A stretch of DNA of 64,000 nt from Mauremys mutica (lineage: Eukaryota; Chordata; Testudines; Geoemydidae), in NCBI RefSeq assembly GCF_020497125.1, contig NC_059080.1:74754618-74818617 (forward strand), read 5' to 3'. A model generated the notes under the pieces. That model was not told the DNA's origin. It was given only the letters and a program-made list of their open reading frames with translations, and made no database searches. This document shows, piece by piece, positions 22,638 to 35,470 of the stretch; position 1 is the first letter of the stretch, and the number at the start of each line of letters is the position of its first letter. Position numbers and translations under genes: made by a program.

Positions 22638-23656
22638 ATGGATGCTGAGCAATCCGCCGTTGTGACCTGCACAGGATGCGCCATGTTCGTCTTCCTTCCA
22701 CAGGATAGGAGCGACTTTGTCTGTACAAAGTGCAAGCTGATCTCCATCTTGGAAGAGAAGATTCAAGGTCTGGAGAAACGAATAACAACCCTGCATTCCA
22801 TAAAAGAAAATGAGCATTTCCTGGATAGACGTCAGGATCAGCTGCAGCGGGCACAATGTTCTGAAGATTCAGAGCAGGCTACGCAGCGGGGACAGAAGGC
22901 CAGCGAGGATAAGTGGCGGCATGTGACTTCCAGAAGGGGAAAGAGTACCAGAAACATCCACGTACCAGAAACACAGATACAGGTGAGCAACCGTTTTCAT
23001 GTTCTCTTTGCAGGTACTAGTGCAGAGAGTGGAGTGGATGATACACCTGAGGGAACAGAGCAGAAGGAGACTCCACTGATTGGAAGGCATGAGATGCGCC
23101 GTCCTAGGGATGGGGGTTCCACGACCACCACTCCCAAGAGAAGGAGGAGGAGGGTGGTGGTGGTCGGGGACTCTCTCCTCAGGGGGACTGAGTCATCTAT
23201 CTGCCGCCCTGACCGGGAAAACCGAGAGGTGTGCTGCTTGCCAGGGGCTAGGATTCACGATGTGACAGAGAGACTGTCGAGACTCATCAAGCCCTCGGAT
23301 CGCTACCCCTTCCTGCTTCTCCACGTGGGCACCAATGATACTGCCAAGAATGACCTGAGTGTATCACTGCAGACTATGTGGCTCTGGGAAGAAGGATAAA
23401 GGAGTTTGAGGCGCAAGTGGTGTTCTCGTCTATCCTCCCTGTGGCAGGAAAAGGCCAGGGTAGAGACCGTCGAATCGTGGAAATCAACGAATGGCTACGC
23501 AGATGGTGTCAGAGAGAAGGGTTTGGATTCTTTGACAATGGGATGGTCTTCCAAGAAGAAGGATTGCTAGGCAGAGATGGGCTCCACCTCACGAAGACAG
23601 GGAAGAGCATCTTTGCAAGCAGGCTGGCTAACCTAGTGAGGAGGGCTTTAAACTAG
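22638..23656 (+). pseudogene. CR1 ORF1: zinc-finger, coiled coil, SGNH esterase; frameshifted
   Basis: CR1 ORF1 makes an RNA-binding, esterase-like protein of the retrotransposition particle. From the start at 22638 (ATGGATGCTGAG): a CxxC-x14-CxxC zinc-binding motif at residues 11-32, a coiled-coil-like stretch at about 34-75, a basic KRRRRR run at 167-172, then SGNH-hydrolase blocks: GDS at 177-179, a PGARI glycine block at 202-206 and GTND at 221-224. This frame stops at 23397-23399. The last block, DGLH (23576-23587), is in the +1 frame that continues to 23656. A single-base insertion or deletion near 23355-23375 explains the break. All catalytic blocks are present, so the protein was probably intact at insertion. 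ORF2 starts about 45 bases after the end. Confidence 0.88.
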
Positions 23657-23700
23657 GTTCACCGGGGGAAGGAGACCAAAGCCCCGAGGTAAGTGGGGAA

Positions 23701-26550
23701 GTGGGATACCGGGAGGAAGCGCAAGCAGGAGACTGCAAGAGGGGAGGACTCCTGTCTCAGACCGAGAAAGCGGGACAATCAGCGAGTTATCTTAAGTGCC
23801 TATACACAAATGCAAGAAGCCTGGGGAACAAGCAGGGAGAACTAGAAGTCCTGGCACAGTCAGTGAATTATGATGTAATTGGAATAACAGAGACTTGGTG
23901 GGATAACTCACATGATTGGAGTACTATTATGGATGGATATAAACTGTTCAGGAAGGACAGGCAGGGCAGAAAAGGTGGGGGAGTTGCGTTGTACGTAAGA
24001 GAGCAGTATGACTGCTCAGAGCTCCAGTATCAAACTGCAGAAAAACCTGAGTGTCTCTGGATTAAATTTAGAAGTATGAACAACAAGGGTAATGTCGTGG
24101 TGGGAGTCTGCTACAGACCACCGGACCAGGGGGATGAGGTGGACGAGGCTTTCTTCCAGCAACTAACAGAAGTTGCTGGATCACAGGCCCTGGTTCTCAT
24201 GGGTGACTTTAATCACCCCGATATCTGCTGGGAGAGCAATACAGCAGTGCACAGACAATCTAGGAAGTTTCTGGAAAGTGTAGGGGACAATTTCCTGGTG
24301 CAAGTGCTGGAGGAACCAACTAGGGGAAAAGCTCTTCTTGACCTGCTGCTCACAAACAGGGAAGAAATAGTAGAGGAAGCAATAGTGGATGGGAATCTGG
24401 GAGGCAGTGACCATGAGATGGTCGAGTTCAGGATCCTGACACAAGGAAAAAGGGAAAGCAGTAGAACAGAGACCCTGGACTTCAGAAAAGCAGACTTCGA
24501 TTCCCTCAGGGAACTGATGGGCAAGGTCCCCTGGGAGAATAACATGACGGGGAAAGGAGTCGAGGAAAGCTGGCTGTATTTCAAAGAAACCTTATTGAGG
24601 TTGCAGGAACAAACCATCCCGATGTGTAGGAAGAAAAGTAAATATGGCAGGCGACCAGCTTGGCTTAACAGTGAAATCCTTGCTCGTCTTAAACACAAAA
24701 GAACAGCTTACAAGAAGTGGAAGATTGGACAAATAACCAGGGAGGAGTATAAAAGTATTGTTCAGGCATGCAGGTGTGAAATCAGGAAGGCCAAATCACA
24801 CTTGGAGTTGCAGCTAGCCGGAGATGTTACGAGTAACAAGAAGGGTTTCTTTAGGTATGTTAGCAACAGGAAGAAAGTCAAGGAAAGTGTGGGCCCCTTG
24901 CTGAATGAGGGAGGGAACCTAGTGACAGAGGATGTGGAGAAAGCTAGTGTACTCAATGCTTTTTTTGCCTCTGTCTTCACAGACAAGGTCAGCTCCCAGA
25001 CAGCTGCACTCTGCAGCACGGTATGGGGAGGAGGTGACCAGCTCTCTGTGGAGAAAGAAGTAGTTCGGGGCTATTTAGGAAAGCTGGACGAGCACAAGTC
25101 CATGGGGCCGGATGCGCTGCATCCGAGGGTGCTAAAGGAGTTGGCCGATGAGATTGCAGAGCCATTGGCCATTATCTTTGAAAAATCATGGCGATCGGGG
25201 GAGGTCCCGGATGACTGGAAAAAAGCTAATGTAGTGCCCATCTTTTAAAAAGGGAAGAAGGAAGATCCAGGGAACTACAGGCCAATCAGTCTCACCTCAG
25301 TCCCTGGAAAAATCATGGAACAGGTCCTCAAGGAATCAATCCTGAACCACTTAAAGGAGGGGAAAGTGATCAGGAACAGTCAGCATGGATTCACCAAGGG
25401 CAAGTTATGCCTGACTAACCTAATTGCCTTCTATGACGAGATAACCGGCTCTGTGGATGAGGGGAAAGCAGTGGATGTGCTATTTCTGGACTTTAGCAAA
25501 GCTTTTGATACAGTCTCCCACAGTATTCTTGCCAGCAAGTTAAAGAAGTATGGGCTGGATGAATGGACGGTAAGGTGGATAGAAAACTGGCTAGATGGTC
25601 GGGCTCAACGGGTAGTGATCAATGGTTCCATGTCTAGTTGGCAGCCGGTAGCAAGTGGAGTGCCCCAAGGGTCGGTGCTGGGACCGGTTTTATTCAATAT
25701 CTTCATTAACGATCTGGAGGATGGTGTGGACTGCACCCTTAGCAAGTTTGCAGATGACACTAAACTGGGAGGAGTGGTTGATACGCTGGAGGGTAGGGCT
25801 AGGATACAGAGGGACCTAGACAAATTAGAGGATTGGGCCAAAAGAAATATGATGAGGTTCAACAAGGACAAGTGCAGAGTCCTGCACTTAGGACGGAAGA
25901 ATCCCATGCACTGCTATAGACTAGGGACCGAATGGCTGGGCAGCAGTTCTGCAGAAAAGGACCTAGGGGTTACGGTGGACGAAAAGCTGAATATGAGTCA
26001 ACAGTGTGCCCTTGTTGCCAAGAAGGCTAATGGCATTTTGGGTTGTATAAGTAGGGGCATTTCCAGCAGATCGAGGGATGTGATCATTCCCCTCTACTCA
26101 GCACTGGTGAGGCCTCATTTGGAGTACTGTGTCCAGTTTTGGGCCCCACACTACAAGAAGGATGTGGATAAATTGGAGAGAGTCCAGCGGAGGGCAACAA
26201 AAATGATTAGGGGGCTGGAGCACATGACTTATGAGGAGAGGCTGAGGGAACTGGGATTGTTTAGTCTGCAGAAGAGAAGAATGAGGGGGGATATGATAGC
26301 TGCTTTCAACTATCTGAAAGGGGGTTCCAAAGAGGATGGATCTAGACTGTTCTCAGTGGTAGAAGATGATAGAACAAGGAGTAATGGTCTCAAGTTGCAG
26401 AGGGGGAGGTTTAGGCTGGATATTAGGAAAAACTTTTTCACTAGTAGGGTGGTGAAGAACTGGAATGGGTTACCTAGGGAGGTAGTGGAATCTCCTTCCT
26501 TAGAGGTTTTTAAGGTCAGGCTTGACAAAGCCCTGGCTGGGATGATTTAG
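23701..26550 (+). pseudogene. CR1 ORF2: AP-like endonuclease and reverse transcriptase, one in-frame stop
   Basis: ORF2 of CR1 nicks the target and copies the RNA into it. Read from 23701 (GTG; the true start may differ) it spans 949 codons. Endonuclease motifs: N37 in TNARS, E64 in ITETWW, D169/N171 in LMGDFN, D237/H238 in GSDH. Reverse transcriptase motifs: NYRPISL (just after the stop), D597 in [19 protein letters not shown] at 653-662, and FADD at 683-686. The only defect seen is TAA at codon 516 (25246-25248), in the sequence ATCTTTTAAAAAGGG; the frame is the same on both sides. A single A-to-T change in an AAA lysine codon would explain it. The C-terminal CR1-specific region runs to TAG at 26548-26550. 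Length is usual for the family. Confidence 0.93.
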
Positions 26551-26646
26551 TTGGGTTTGGTCCTGCTTTGAGCAGGGGGTTGGACTAGATGACCTCCTGA
26601 GGTCCCTTCCAACCCTGAGATTCTATGATTCTATGATTCTATGATT
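26551..26646 (+). repeat. CR1 3' UTR and 8-bp tail repeats
   Basis: The 3' UTR includes GGGGGTTGGACTAGATGACC and CTGAGGTCCCTTCCAACCCT, the conserved CR1 3' end recognised by its own reverse transcriptase. Three exact ATTCTATG units follow at 26620-26643. Confidence 0.95.
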
Positions 26647-29600
26647 ATGACTTAGTTACTTTTCAGCATCACCAACCCACATGGTTGAGGATCCACCTAG
26701 ATGCAAAGAGCACTGGCCTCTTTGTTTCGTCAGTGAAGGATAACATCAGGGTTCTCTCCCCTTCTTATAATGCAATAAATCTTTGCCACGTATTCTTTTG
26801 AAGTGTATCCCCAGAAGTTCACTTCCCCTGCTACGTGTGTGCCGATGCCACGCTGTCCTCTTCATCCTTCTCCCAATTTACTTTTTCTGTTGACTCAGAT
26901 GCAAATGTAACTTTCAGTGTCTCTGGCTTTGGGCAGATAGGTAAATGAACATTGCTTGGTGTAGGACAAACTTAATGATCAACTTAAAACATATTTTAGG
27001 AACATAGTTCTGGCACACATACGTTACTCTTTACACACCATACCTCTGTGTACCACACAATGATATTACTGACTTCCGTCTCACCAGCTTTCCTTTGATA
27101 CTTCACATGACACTCTTTACAGATAAATACAATGTCGGTAATGTATTAGGTATAGTAAGCATGCCACTATAGGCCTGATGGGAGTCTACAGAACTGTAGG
27201 TCCATTGGCGTTGAGGGGCACTTACGGTCACAGTCATGTATGACCTAAAGAGAAATTCTTATGGTTCTTGTAGCAACAGCCACTGGAATCAGTTGATACT
27301 GACTCATAGCAAGAGTATGGAGATCTGGTTTAAACAAAACTGAACACAATGAAACAAAACCAAAAAAACCCTGGAATTTTCAAAAAATTTACCTGTCTTC
27401 AAAATGTCATCAATTTTTTGCTGAAAATTTGACCATCTTTATAGTTGTCATCCTAAAATTGTCCTTTTTTTTTTCCCCCTGAAATTTATTTTTTGGCAAT
27501 TTTTGTCCAAGCTCATAATGTGGAAAACTTTGATCAGATCTGATATTAAACTTTTATAAACCTGACCCATAAATTTGTGAGTGGGACCAATAATTAAACC
27601 TCAGTCACATACCTGCACTCCAGTCACATACCTGCACTCCTGAGAGTCATACCTTTATCACACTATTATATTTGGCAAAACCAACTAAATGTTTGGCAAA
27701 AACAAATCAAATGAAGCCCCCAAAATCCTTCAGTCCAAGAGGGGAGCTGACAGAAAAGTGGAGGAGCTGATTGCAATGCTTCCAGATTTTCCTGCAAGCC
27801 AGGGGTATTGAAGAGAAAGCTGAAAGGGTAAAGTGCTCTACAAGGCTACTTATGTTAGGCACAGAGGCAGTGCAGACCTACAGGACATTCCAGTGGGGAA
27901 CACAGAGATTCCAGAATGCTAGACAAAGTAATTTAACAATTACTTGATGTATGCCTCTTGGGTACTTTGCAAGAAATCTGATGCCATGAATACTCTAAGG
28001 GCGAGTGAATGATCAGTGTTTAAAGGCAATAAAGAGGATGATAGCTGATGAATGGAACTAAATTGCCATCCCCAAGCTTTCAATGCACTCAGCACCAAGC
28101 AATCACTAATCAGAGCCCCTGAAAGCATGAAGTTTTCAAAATCAGTGTTGGGTTCTGCTTATTTGCCTTTGCCTCTAGGAGTCACATTTTTAAGCTTCCC
28201 TCCATAAATTAGGAGGGCTAGAAACCCCCCTTTATTTTTCCTGGAATGAACGCTTATATTCTCACAGAATCACCTGACTCCAGGAGCTGGAGCTTTAAGA
28301 AGGACCAAATATTGCAAAACTGGCAATAAAATCACAAGAGCTGGCAACTCGAAGGAAGGGGAGTTGATTGGGGAATAAGGAAGGGATTGGAAATGAAAAG
28401 AGGAAAAGAAGTAGTCCAGTATCAGCAATGTGGCTCTCTGGGCAAGGGTTATGTCTGAGGATGGGGACAGCAACAGAGGCTGTCAGCAGGGGAAAGCTGG
28501 GCCTTGGAGACTGAGGAAGTGTAGTGAGTGGGAGAACAAAGGTCGTGAACTGCAGTGAGGACAGAAGGGACAAGGCAAATAATGAGGATATGCTATGAGG
28601 CAGAAAAAGGGAGAACATAGAGGTAGGTGGGAAGTGCCTGTGTATGTAGATGTGGTTTAATCTGGGGCATATGTTGCCAGAAGTGAGGAAGAAGAAAGGG
28701 ATGGAGGTAAAATGAGAATTAGATTCAGGAAAGGAACTGCTGTTGAGCTGGTTGAGAGAGCAGAAGGGAGCGTTCATAGGTGAAACATATCTGCAAAACA
28801 TTAGTCAAATATGACGTATTTTAAAACAAGATCTTGAAAGCTAGTTTTGGGAGCATATTTCAAAACTCCCATAAATACATCACAATGATATACAGAGACA
28901 TATAAAAGGAAATATATTATTGGACATTGCATTGAAAATATATCGTAAATATGTTTTTAGTTAGAATATATTTCCTTAGTTTCTTAGTGCACGTAATTCT
29001 CACAATGCAATAGAATAAAACTTTTGTTTTACAGCATGCCAGGCACTAGATGGAAGGTACTTTTTTTTTTTGCATTCAGTCTGGCCTTGAAATAAAGAGA
29101 GGGTCATTTAATATTGGCTTACATTTTCATACTGTCTTTAAAAATTATGGTTCCTCTTTCTCTTCTACACATACACTATTTTCACTTAACTTTCATTCCA
29201 TTCAAGACCTCCTCTCTCCCAAATAAACACACTGCTCCTCAGGGCATGTATGTAGCCATTTGGTCTCCTGGAAGACTGGCTATTTCCTTATTTCTCTGGA
29301 ACAAATATGTTGCAAGGAAAATAGAATGGAAGTGAGTACATGTTTTGTTTTGTTTTTAAATAATGCATATCCAAGTGAAACACATTGGAAGAAAAGATTA
29401 ATCATTTTTGTCTGCCAATGTCTCAGTTCACTGTACATGAAGCGAAGATACATAATATTAAATAAACCTCTTTGTACAAAAAATATTTTATTCTTTGAGC
29501 TAGATCGTGCAAAGTGTTGGGCACTCTCATCTCCCCAGCAAGATACTTAAGCATAGGCTTAACTATAAGCACAATTAATTCTATTGACTGGAATGCAGCT

Positions 29601-31269
29601 GCACAGGTGTTTAAAGTTAAATGTTTTGCTGGATAGGAACCAGATTGCTCAGCACCTTGTAGGATCAACCCCTAAATGTATACACGTGTGGCACTGTTAA
29701 GCCAGGATGGTTCTGGCGTGTGCCTGGGCTGCCTTAAGCATAAGTCCGACCAGCTATGCTACGTGTTTGTGCCTGCATATGTTCAGTATGGCTGACTAAC
29801 TGTGTTTCCTAATAATTCCACACAATGGTAGCTAACAATATTGGGTCAAAGTGGTTCACAGAGAGGCAGATTCAGATTATTTTTTACAGTTGCAGATAAG
29901 TCTTTTCTGTCTAGGTGAATTACTTTTTTCTAATGTAGCATCAGATATGTTAGAAACTGCAGAATGCTGTTGGAAATAGGGAAGGCACTGATCCTTTATG
30001 ACTAAGTACCACAATAGTACTTATGTATTGTAAGTGCTGTTTAAATGCCAAGATACCGTTCTGTGTATGTAGATATAATATAAATATTATACATTTTAAT
30101 ACAGATTTTTTTTTAATTTTCCTACAGTGCATATTGTAAACATGTAATTTTGATATACCTTAAAGACATCCAGTAAAAATGAGATTTTTCCATACTTCAT
30201 TTCTTTGAGGTTGGTGATCCTCTGCCTGTCATTGAGCTGATGGCATAAACACAAAATATAGGTAAGCCAAATAATCACCTCATTCAGAGAATCACTGCCA
30301 AGTGTAAGTTCTCTCAGGTAAAGTTAGCAAGCTTCAAATTGTGAAACAATTAGTGAGTGATAGTCACTGGGGAACTGGAGAGCTGTAAAGAGAAAATGTT
30401 TATAATCAATACATTTGTATTGACTTTAGTGAGCTTTGGATCAAGCCCCAAACATCTTCCACTTTGCTTTTTAATCTTTTGTAATCTGAAATATCACTGC
30501 TTTGTTCTTCTTTGAACTTCAGCAAGAGGATGCTTCTCCATAAATCTGAGCTGCAATAACTTTAGTGTCAAGCAATGTTATCCTCAAATTATTCCAAATA
30601 TTGAAAAAAGTGACAGTCTTTTTAATCATCTTGTACCAGGCCTAAAGGCTAATTATTTGCACATTAGACACACAAACGCATGCTTATGTTGTTTTACTGA
30701 TCCTGTAATTAAGTTCTTTGTGAAAAAGCTAATTACAGTCTATGAAAGTAGTGAAGTACATGTGAACATAGCCGATGTTCACATAGCCGATTCTTTTGAT
30801 GGAACACTTTTATATGCTTTTATGAGTTTTCCATATGACTTAAAACATGGTTTATTTCTAGAGTTTGTAACTTAATAATTTGACTTTAGTTAGTATGTCA
30901 CATGGAAGTAGACAAATATTTATTACAATACATGTAAATGTAAATCTTCTGCCCTGAATACAAGTAAAAGGTGTTTTCATAAAACCAGTTTTCACTGTGC
31001 CTCATCGGATTTAATGTGCCAAGGATGATGTATTATTAGCATGCTGTGTCCTTGGCCTGCAATTTCCTCTTCCTGCCAGTCCTGCTTAGTGCACTGTGGA
31101 TTCTGTGCTGAAAGAAAATAGAATCCACTTGGTGTAAGATCTGAAAATGTTCAGGCCATAAGAGTTGTAATTTTATGTGAAAACTAAGGTTTTCAACTGG
31201 ACTTCATATTTCTGTCATTGGGATGTGGGCCATTTGCTGAACAATGCCGTTTCCTGTACCTGAATGTTA
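26647..31269. other. Long non-coding stretch, little recognised
   Basis: No supported gene. A direct duplication of AGTCACATACCTGCACTCC occurs at about 27602-27640. T-rich tracts lie near 27465 and 29061. The block 28270-28800 is strongly purine-rich on the plus strand, and this alone creates the long minus-strand open frame there. About 29500-29640 resembles a decayed copy of the palindrome at 6820-6947. No LINE, LTR or hAT ends were seen. Confidence 0.45.
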
Positions 31270-32197
31270 GAGTGCCCAGTCAAGAAACACTTAAGCTAAC
31301 AATGAACTTGGAGACATCGATCCACATCTGAGCTTTCCCAGGAATGTGGCCTGGCTAGTAAGGAACTGAGTCATGCATGGACATGTGACTTGTCCATGTG
31401 ACTCCAAAACTCCATCTTGGAGCTGCATTCTGGATAGGAAAGAGGAGGGGGTCTCCACCCACAAGAGAGAGGCTATTTAAGCCCCAGAGAGACCCCCTCC
31501 ATTTGTCTTCAGGTGACTCAAGAGATAGCCTGAAGGATACCTGAAAGAAACTGGAACAAAGGACAGTAACCGCAGGGGTGTGAGTGATTGCTGGACTCAG
31601 ACTAGAAGGAGGCTAGTCTGTAAAAGAAGCTTACTGGAACATCTCTGAAGATGAGTTTGCATCTGTAATCACTTTCTTACTGTATTAGGTTTAGACTTGC
31701 GTGTTTTGTTTTATTTTGCTTGGTAATTCACTTTTGTTCTGTCTGTTATTATCTGGAACCACTTAAATCCTACTTTTTTATTTAATAAAATCACTTTTTA
31801 CTTATTAATTAACCCGGAGAATGTATTAATACCTAGTGGTGCAAACAGCTGTGCATATCTCTCTAATAGTGTTATAGAGGGTGAACAACTTATGAGTTTA
31901 CCCTGTATAAGAGTATACAGGGTAAAGCAGATTTATTTGGGATTTGGACCCAACTGGGAGCTGGACATCTGGGTGTTGGAGACAGGAACACTTCTTAAGC
32001 TGTTTTCAGTTAAGCCTGCAGCTTTTAGGGGATGTAGTTCAGACCTGGGTCTGTGTTTGTGGCAGGCAAGCGTGTCTGGCTCAAACCAGCAGGGCACTGA
32101 AGTCCTAAGCTGGCAGGGAAAACAGACTCAGAGGTAGTCAAAGCACATCAGGTGTCAGTCCCAAAGGGGGTTTCTGTGATCCAACCCATCACAGTGT
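31270..32197 (+). mobile_element. LTR-like repeat, copy 2
   Basis: Homologous to 9170-10142 through most of its length. It has TATTTAA at 31474-31480, an intact polyadenylation signal AATAAA at 31784-31789, and ends TTTCTGTGATCCAACCC then ATCACA. The hairpin around the TATA box is kept (31444-31456 with 31488-31500, 12 of 13 pairs). The 5' part of copy 1 (8953 to about 9170) has no clear counterpart, so this copy is truncated or rearranged at its start. Same orientation as copy 1, 22 kb away. Confidence 0.65.
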
Positions 32198-32980
32198 GCA
32201 TTCCACATTCAGAGCTCCAGCTGATAATGATGCAAGTTATGCGTGGGGCACCTGAACAGCATATGCAATGGATTTCAGTATTAGAGATTTGAATGAAAGG
32301 CTTTATCCTTTTTGAAGACACCCTTCTTCTACAAGTAGCTTCTGAGATACTCAGAACCATAAAAAGGATGAAAGTTAATGTGAGTAGTGAAGTGGCATGA
32401 CATGGGAGAAGAGTGAGCATTTATCATTAGTAAAGGAAGTGAGCATTGTAGGGGGTATTTAAATGGACTCGAGTGCCCTTTAAGAGGCTAGTAAGTCTCT
32501 CTAACACTAGGCTGGCTAATTTAATCTCTTAGCTACTTATAAAAAGTGTCCATAGTGGTATCAGCAAAAGTCTTATAAAAGGATTGCATAATGGATACTT
32601 TGATTCTTTCTCAAGAAACCCAATACATTTAATTAGATTGTGTGGTTTTCATTAAAAGACCTAGTTCTTTGACATTTAATAAGGTGTAAGAGTTGTCATT
32701 TCTCAAGAGGGTCATGGGTTCTCTTTTTCTAAAAATGTGGTGCTTGGTTTTGCATTACAATCTTATGATAAAAAATGAGCAGATAATACCGGAGTGGCAT
32801 AATCCCAGACCAAATGAATAAGTATTAATCATTTACCATAGCTCACATCTTTACTCCTGTAATATTGCCGTCAGGGTTTCCCAGGTTAGTTCTTTTTCTA
32901 TTGTACAATTAATCATTTTTGTGGAGGGAAATGACTTCTCTTGTTGAAATTTAAAGAAAAGGCACTGTGGGAGTGTACAA
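32198..32980. other. Non-coding stretch, nothing recognised
   Basis: No repeat or gene recognised. Confidence 0.5.
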
Positions 32981-33540
32981 ATGCCACACCAGGAGGCAAC
33001 AGCTGCAGCTGTGGGCTCAGGCAGTCCTGCCTGCTGCACCTGCAAAGCATGCCAGTCTTGAAGGAGGAGCCTTTAAAAGGGAGAAGCTCAGTTTTAAAAG
33101 CCCCAGACATGAGGTGGACAAACCTCTCCTCAGCTCCCGGAAAGGAGCATGGCAGAGAGCCTGTTATCTTGGGTTGCCTGTGAATATGGAGGAATCAGAC
33201 AGGCAGCTGGAGGATCTCTGGGTAGGACCGAGAAGCTGGAGCTGCTCTTTATTTCTGTTAAATTAATTCATTTTCATGTTACCTTGAAGACTGAGACTAG
33301 GGCTGGGCCCCAGGGAAGATCCCTGATGAGAATGAGCCCTATGAGGAGAAGATGGATGCATTGTAGGAAGTAGCAAGAGGTCTGACCAGTCAGACTTTAA
33401 GCACTTACCACAAGGGTTCCTGGGCTGGAACGCAGGGTAGAGGGAGCAGCTGGGAGGAGTAGCCAGAAGACCCCAGACACAAGGCCAGAAGGACTGTTGG
33501 GCCTGGGACTATTGGGAGACGTAGTGGTCAAGAGTCAACA
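32981..33540 (+). repeat. Possible LTR-derived repeat
   Basis: GC-richer than its surroundings, with a TTTAAAAGGGAG TATA-like word near 33070 and CTTTATTTCTGTTAAATTAA near 33247. Its character resembles reptile LTRs, but there are no clear TG/CA ends, no TSD and no second copy here. A non-LTR repeat is equally possible. Overlapping open frames of 60-99 codons show no recognisable motif. Confidence 0.3.
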
Positions 33541-33958
33541 TTTAAAAACACTCCATTGATCAGTTACCGCAAATACCACATTATATTTCTATTCTTAGCG
33601 TAAGAAAACACAGCAATATCTCAAGTCCATGGTTTGGTAGCTATTGATAAAAGTTGGTTTTTAATTATGTTTAATATATAGTATATGCTTTCTGAGCTCC
33701 TGATTCAGTAAAGCATTGTTAGGCATGTGCTTAAGTCACATTGAATCCCGTGGGTCTTACGCACAGCCTTTGATGAATCAAGGTCTAAGCGAAAGATGCA
33801 AATATTAAGAAATCCTCTTTCACTGAGTTTTGCCATTGACTTCAATAGGACCAGGATTTCACCCCAAATTTCTCTGTTGTGGAAACATAGCTTTCTGGCA
33901 CAGCATATTTACCATACCATATACCTACCAAGATAAAGGAGTGCTTACTGCACTGATT
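33541..33958. other. Non-coding stretch with a decayed palindrome fragment
   Basis: About 33700-33785 ('agtaaagcattgttaggcatgtgc') resembles the palindrome family at 6820-6947. Nothing else recognised. Confidence 0.4.
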
Positions 33959-33966
33959 GACAGAGA

Positions 33967-34271
33967 CAGAGGCAGCTCCAGGCACTAGCTCAGCAAGCAC
34001 GTGCCTGGGGCGGCAAGCTGGGTGGGTGGGCGCGTGCCGCTTGTCGTGAGGGTGGCAGTCAGGGAGCCTTCGGCGGCATTTCTGCAGGAGGTCCGCCGGT
34101 CCCACGGCTTCTGCGGCAATTCGGCAGCGGGTACACCGAAGGTGCGGGACCAGCAGATCAACCGCAGAACCGCCGCCGAATCTGCGTGACCGGCGGACCT
34201 CCCGCAGAAACGCCGCCAAAGGCTCCCTGACTGCCATGCTTGGGGCAGCAAAAAATATAGAGCTACCCCTG
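33967..34271. mobile_element. hAT-type non-autonomous element with perfect TSD
   Basis: Identical 8-mers GACAGAGA (33959-33966 and 34272-34279) flank termini CAGAGGCAGCTCCAG and, inverted, CAGGGGTAGCTCTAT, which match at most positions. The 305-bp body is GC-rich and contains an internal imperfect palindrome (gtcagggagcc... with ...ggctccctgac; aggtccgccggt with accggcggacct). The open frames of 62-161 codons on both strands are by-products of that palindrome. Confidence 0.88.
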
Positions 34272-34279
34272 GACAGAGA

Positions 34280-35160
34280 ACATGACTGCAGTATGGAGGG
34301 GATGTTGACTGTTATGGTTATGAACACTGGCCTACTTAAAACCAGTTATTTAGGTAGTTAAAACCAGATTTATATCAAAATATCACTTAGATGAAACCAC
34401 TGCTTGTTTTGCTCATCTTAGGAATCTGAACCGAAGGCCCGAATCGGTAAGGTTCTGTGCATCATCATCTCCAGTTCATTTCGGAGGACCTCACAGATTT
34501 GGACCCTAAAATGTTCAAAGTGTAACTTGCATTTCTTATCATAAAAACCCAGGGAGGTTTAGTCTGAAGTAAATTTTGAAACTGGTCTTTTTAATTCTAT
34601 GCTACTGGCAGCATATTGCTAAATTGTGACATCATTAGTGACAGTGTCTAGTCTACAGTGAACTTCCACATAATTTCCAAAGTGCGGTAATGCTGGTTTA
34701 ACGACCGGAAGGAAAATGGTAATAGTGAATAATTAAAAAGTCTATTTAATTATTAACCATTTAATTTATTTTGATTTTTAAGGTAGTTAAAAGTAGGAAG
34801 CAGTCCTTCATTATAGTCAGTGTCTCACGTCACACTAAGCAAACTCACAGAACAATGCTTGTACTGTTTGTTTACATTTTTAATGAATTTGCCTCAGTGA
34901 AGTTTGTACCTTTGTATTCTTTCTGTGTTCCTTTGAGCAAGTGAGGTCTACCAGTTAAATGTTTGCATTGATTGAATTTTAGACTCATAATTTCACATAC
35001 TCATGGAAAAAAAAAATAATGTTAAGGCCCCATTCCTTCAAGCTAATCCACGTGGGTGAATTCTTAAGTCCAAGCAGAGATCAGTAGGCTCAGTGTGGGC
35101 AGAGGAAGCCCTATGTGAAGATCTGCTTTCAGAAGTAAGACCTTGATGTACTTTCTGGAA
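34280..35160. other. Non-coding stretch, nothing recognised
   Basis: No repeat or gene recognised. Confidence 0.5.
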
Positions 35161-35168
35161 GCATGTAC

Positions 35169-35462
35169 AGAGATGTGGATTACAGTTTTGTGGGACCCTG
35201 GGCCAGAGCAAGTGGGGGGCTCCTTCCCACCCCAGCTGCCTGCAGACCCCACGACCTGGTGCTCCTGCAAGGGAGTGGGGTTGGTGCACAGGGGGGCTTG
35301 CACTGCCTGCAGTCCCTGTGGACCGGCATGAGCCCTGACCCTGCTCTCCAATAGGAGTGCTGGGGGGCCGGGCCAGGTGGGGACACAGGGGTGCCCATTT
35401 TTCTGAGACCCTTCAATTGGCCGGGGCCCCTGGGCATGGGTCTCAGTGGCTAATCCACCACT
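35169..35462. mobile_element. hAT-type element with 8-bp flanking duplication
   Basis: GCATGTAC occurs at 35161-35168 and 35463-35470. The ends contain GTGGATTA (left, 35174-35181) and TAATCCAC (right, 35451-35458) in inverted orientation. The exact terminal base is ambiguous because a CAG start would overlap the duplication by one base. The body is GC-rich and carries no transposase. Confidence 0.7.
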
Positions 35463-35470
35463 GCATGTAC

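Larger units (their letters stand above)
22303..26646 (+). mobile_element. Nearly complete CR1 LINE retrotransposon
   Basis: The element has a 5' UTR with a tandem repeat, ORF1 (from 22638, frameshifted near 23362), ORF2 (23701-26550, one in-frame stop), a short 3' UTR and a tail of three ATTCTATG units (26620-26643). This order and the 8-bp tail are diagnostic of CR1, a non-LTR retrotransposon that moves by target-primed reverse transcription. Most CR1 copies are cut at the 5' end, so one with both ORFs is uncommon. The 5' boundary is uncertain (22060-22303). No clear duplication flanks it. Confidence 0.93.

Noticed and set aside
28295..28801. 168-codon open frame on the minus strand
   Set aside because: Explained by a long purine-rich tract on the plus strand; the peptide is rich in S, F, L and P with no domain.
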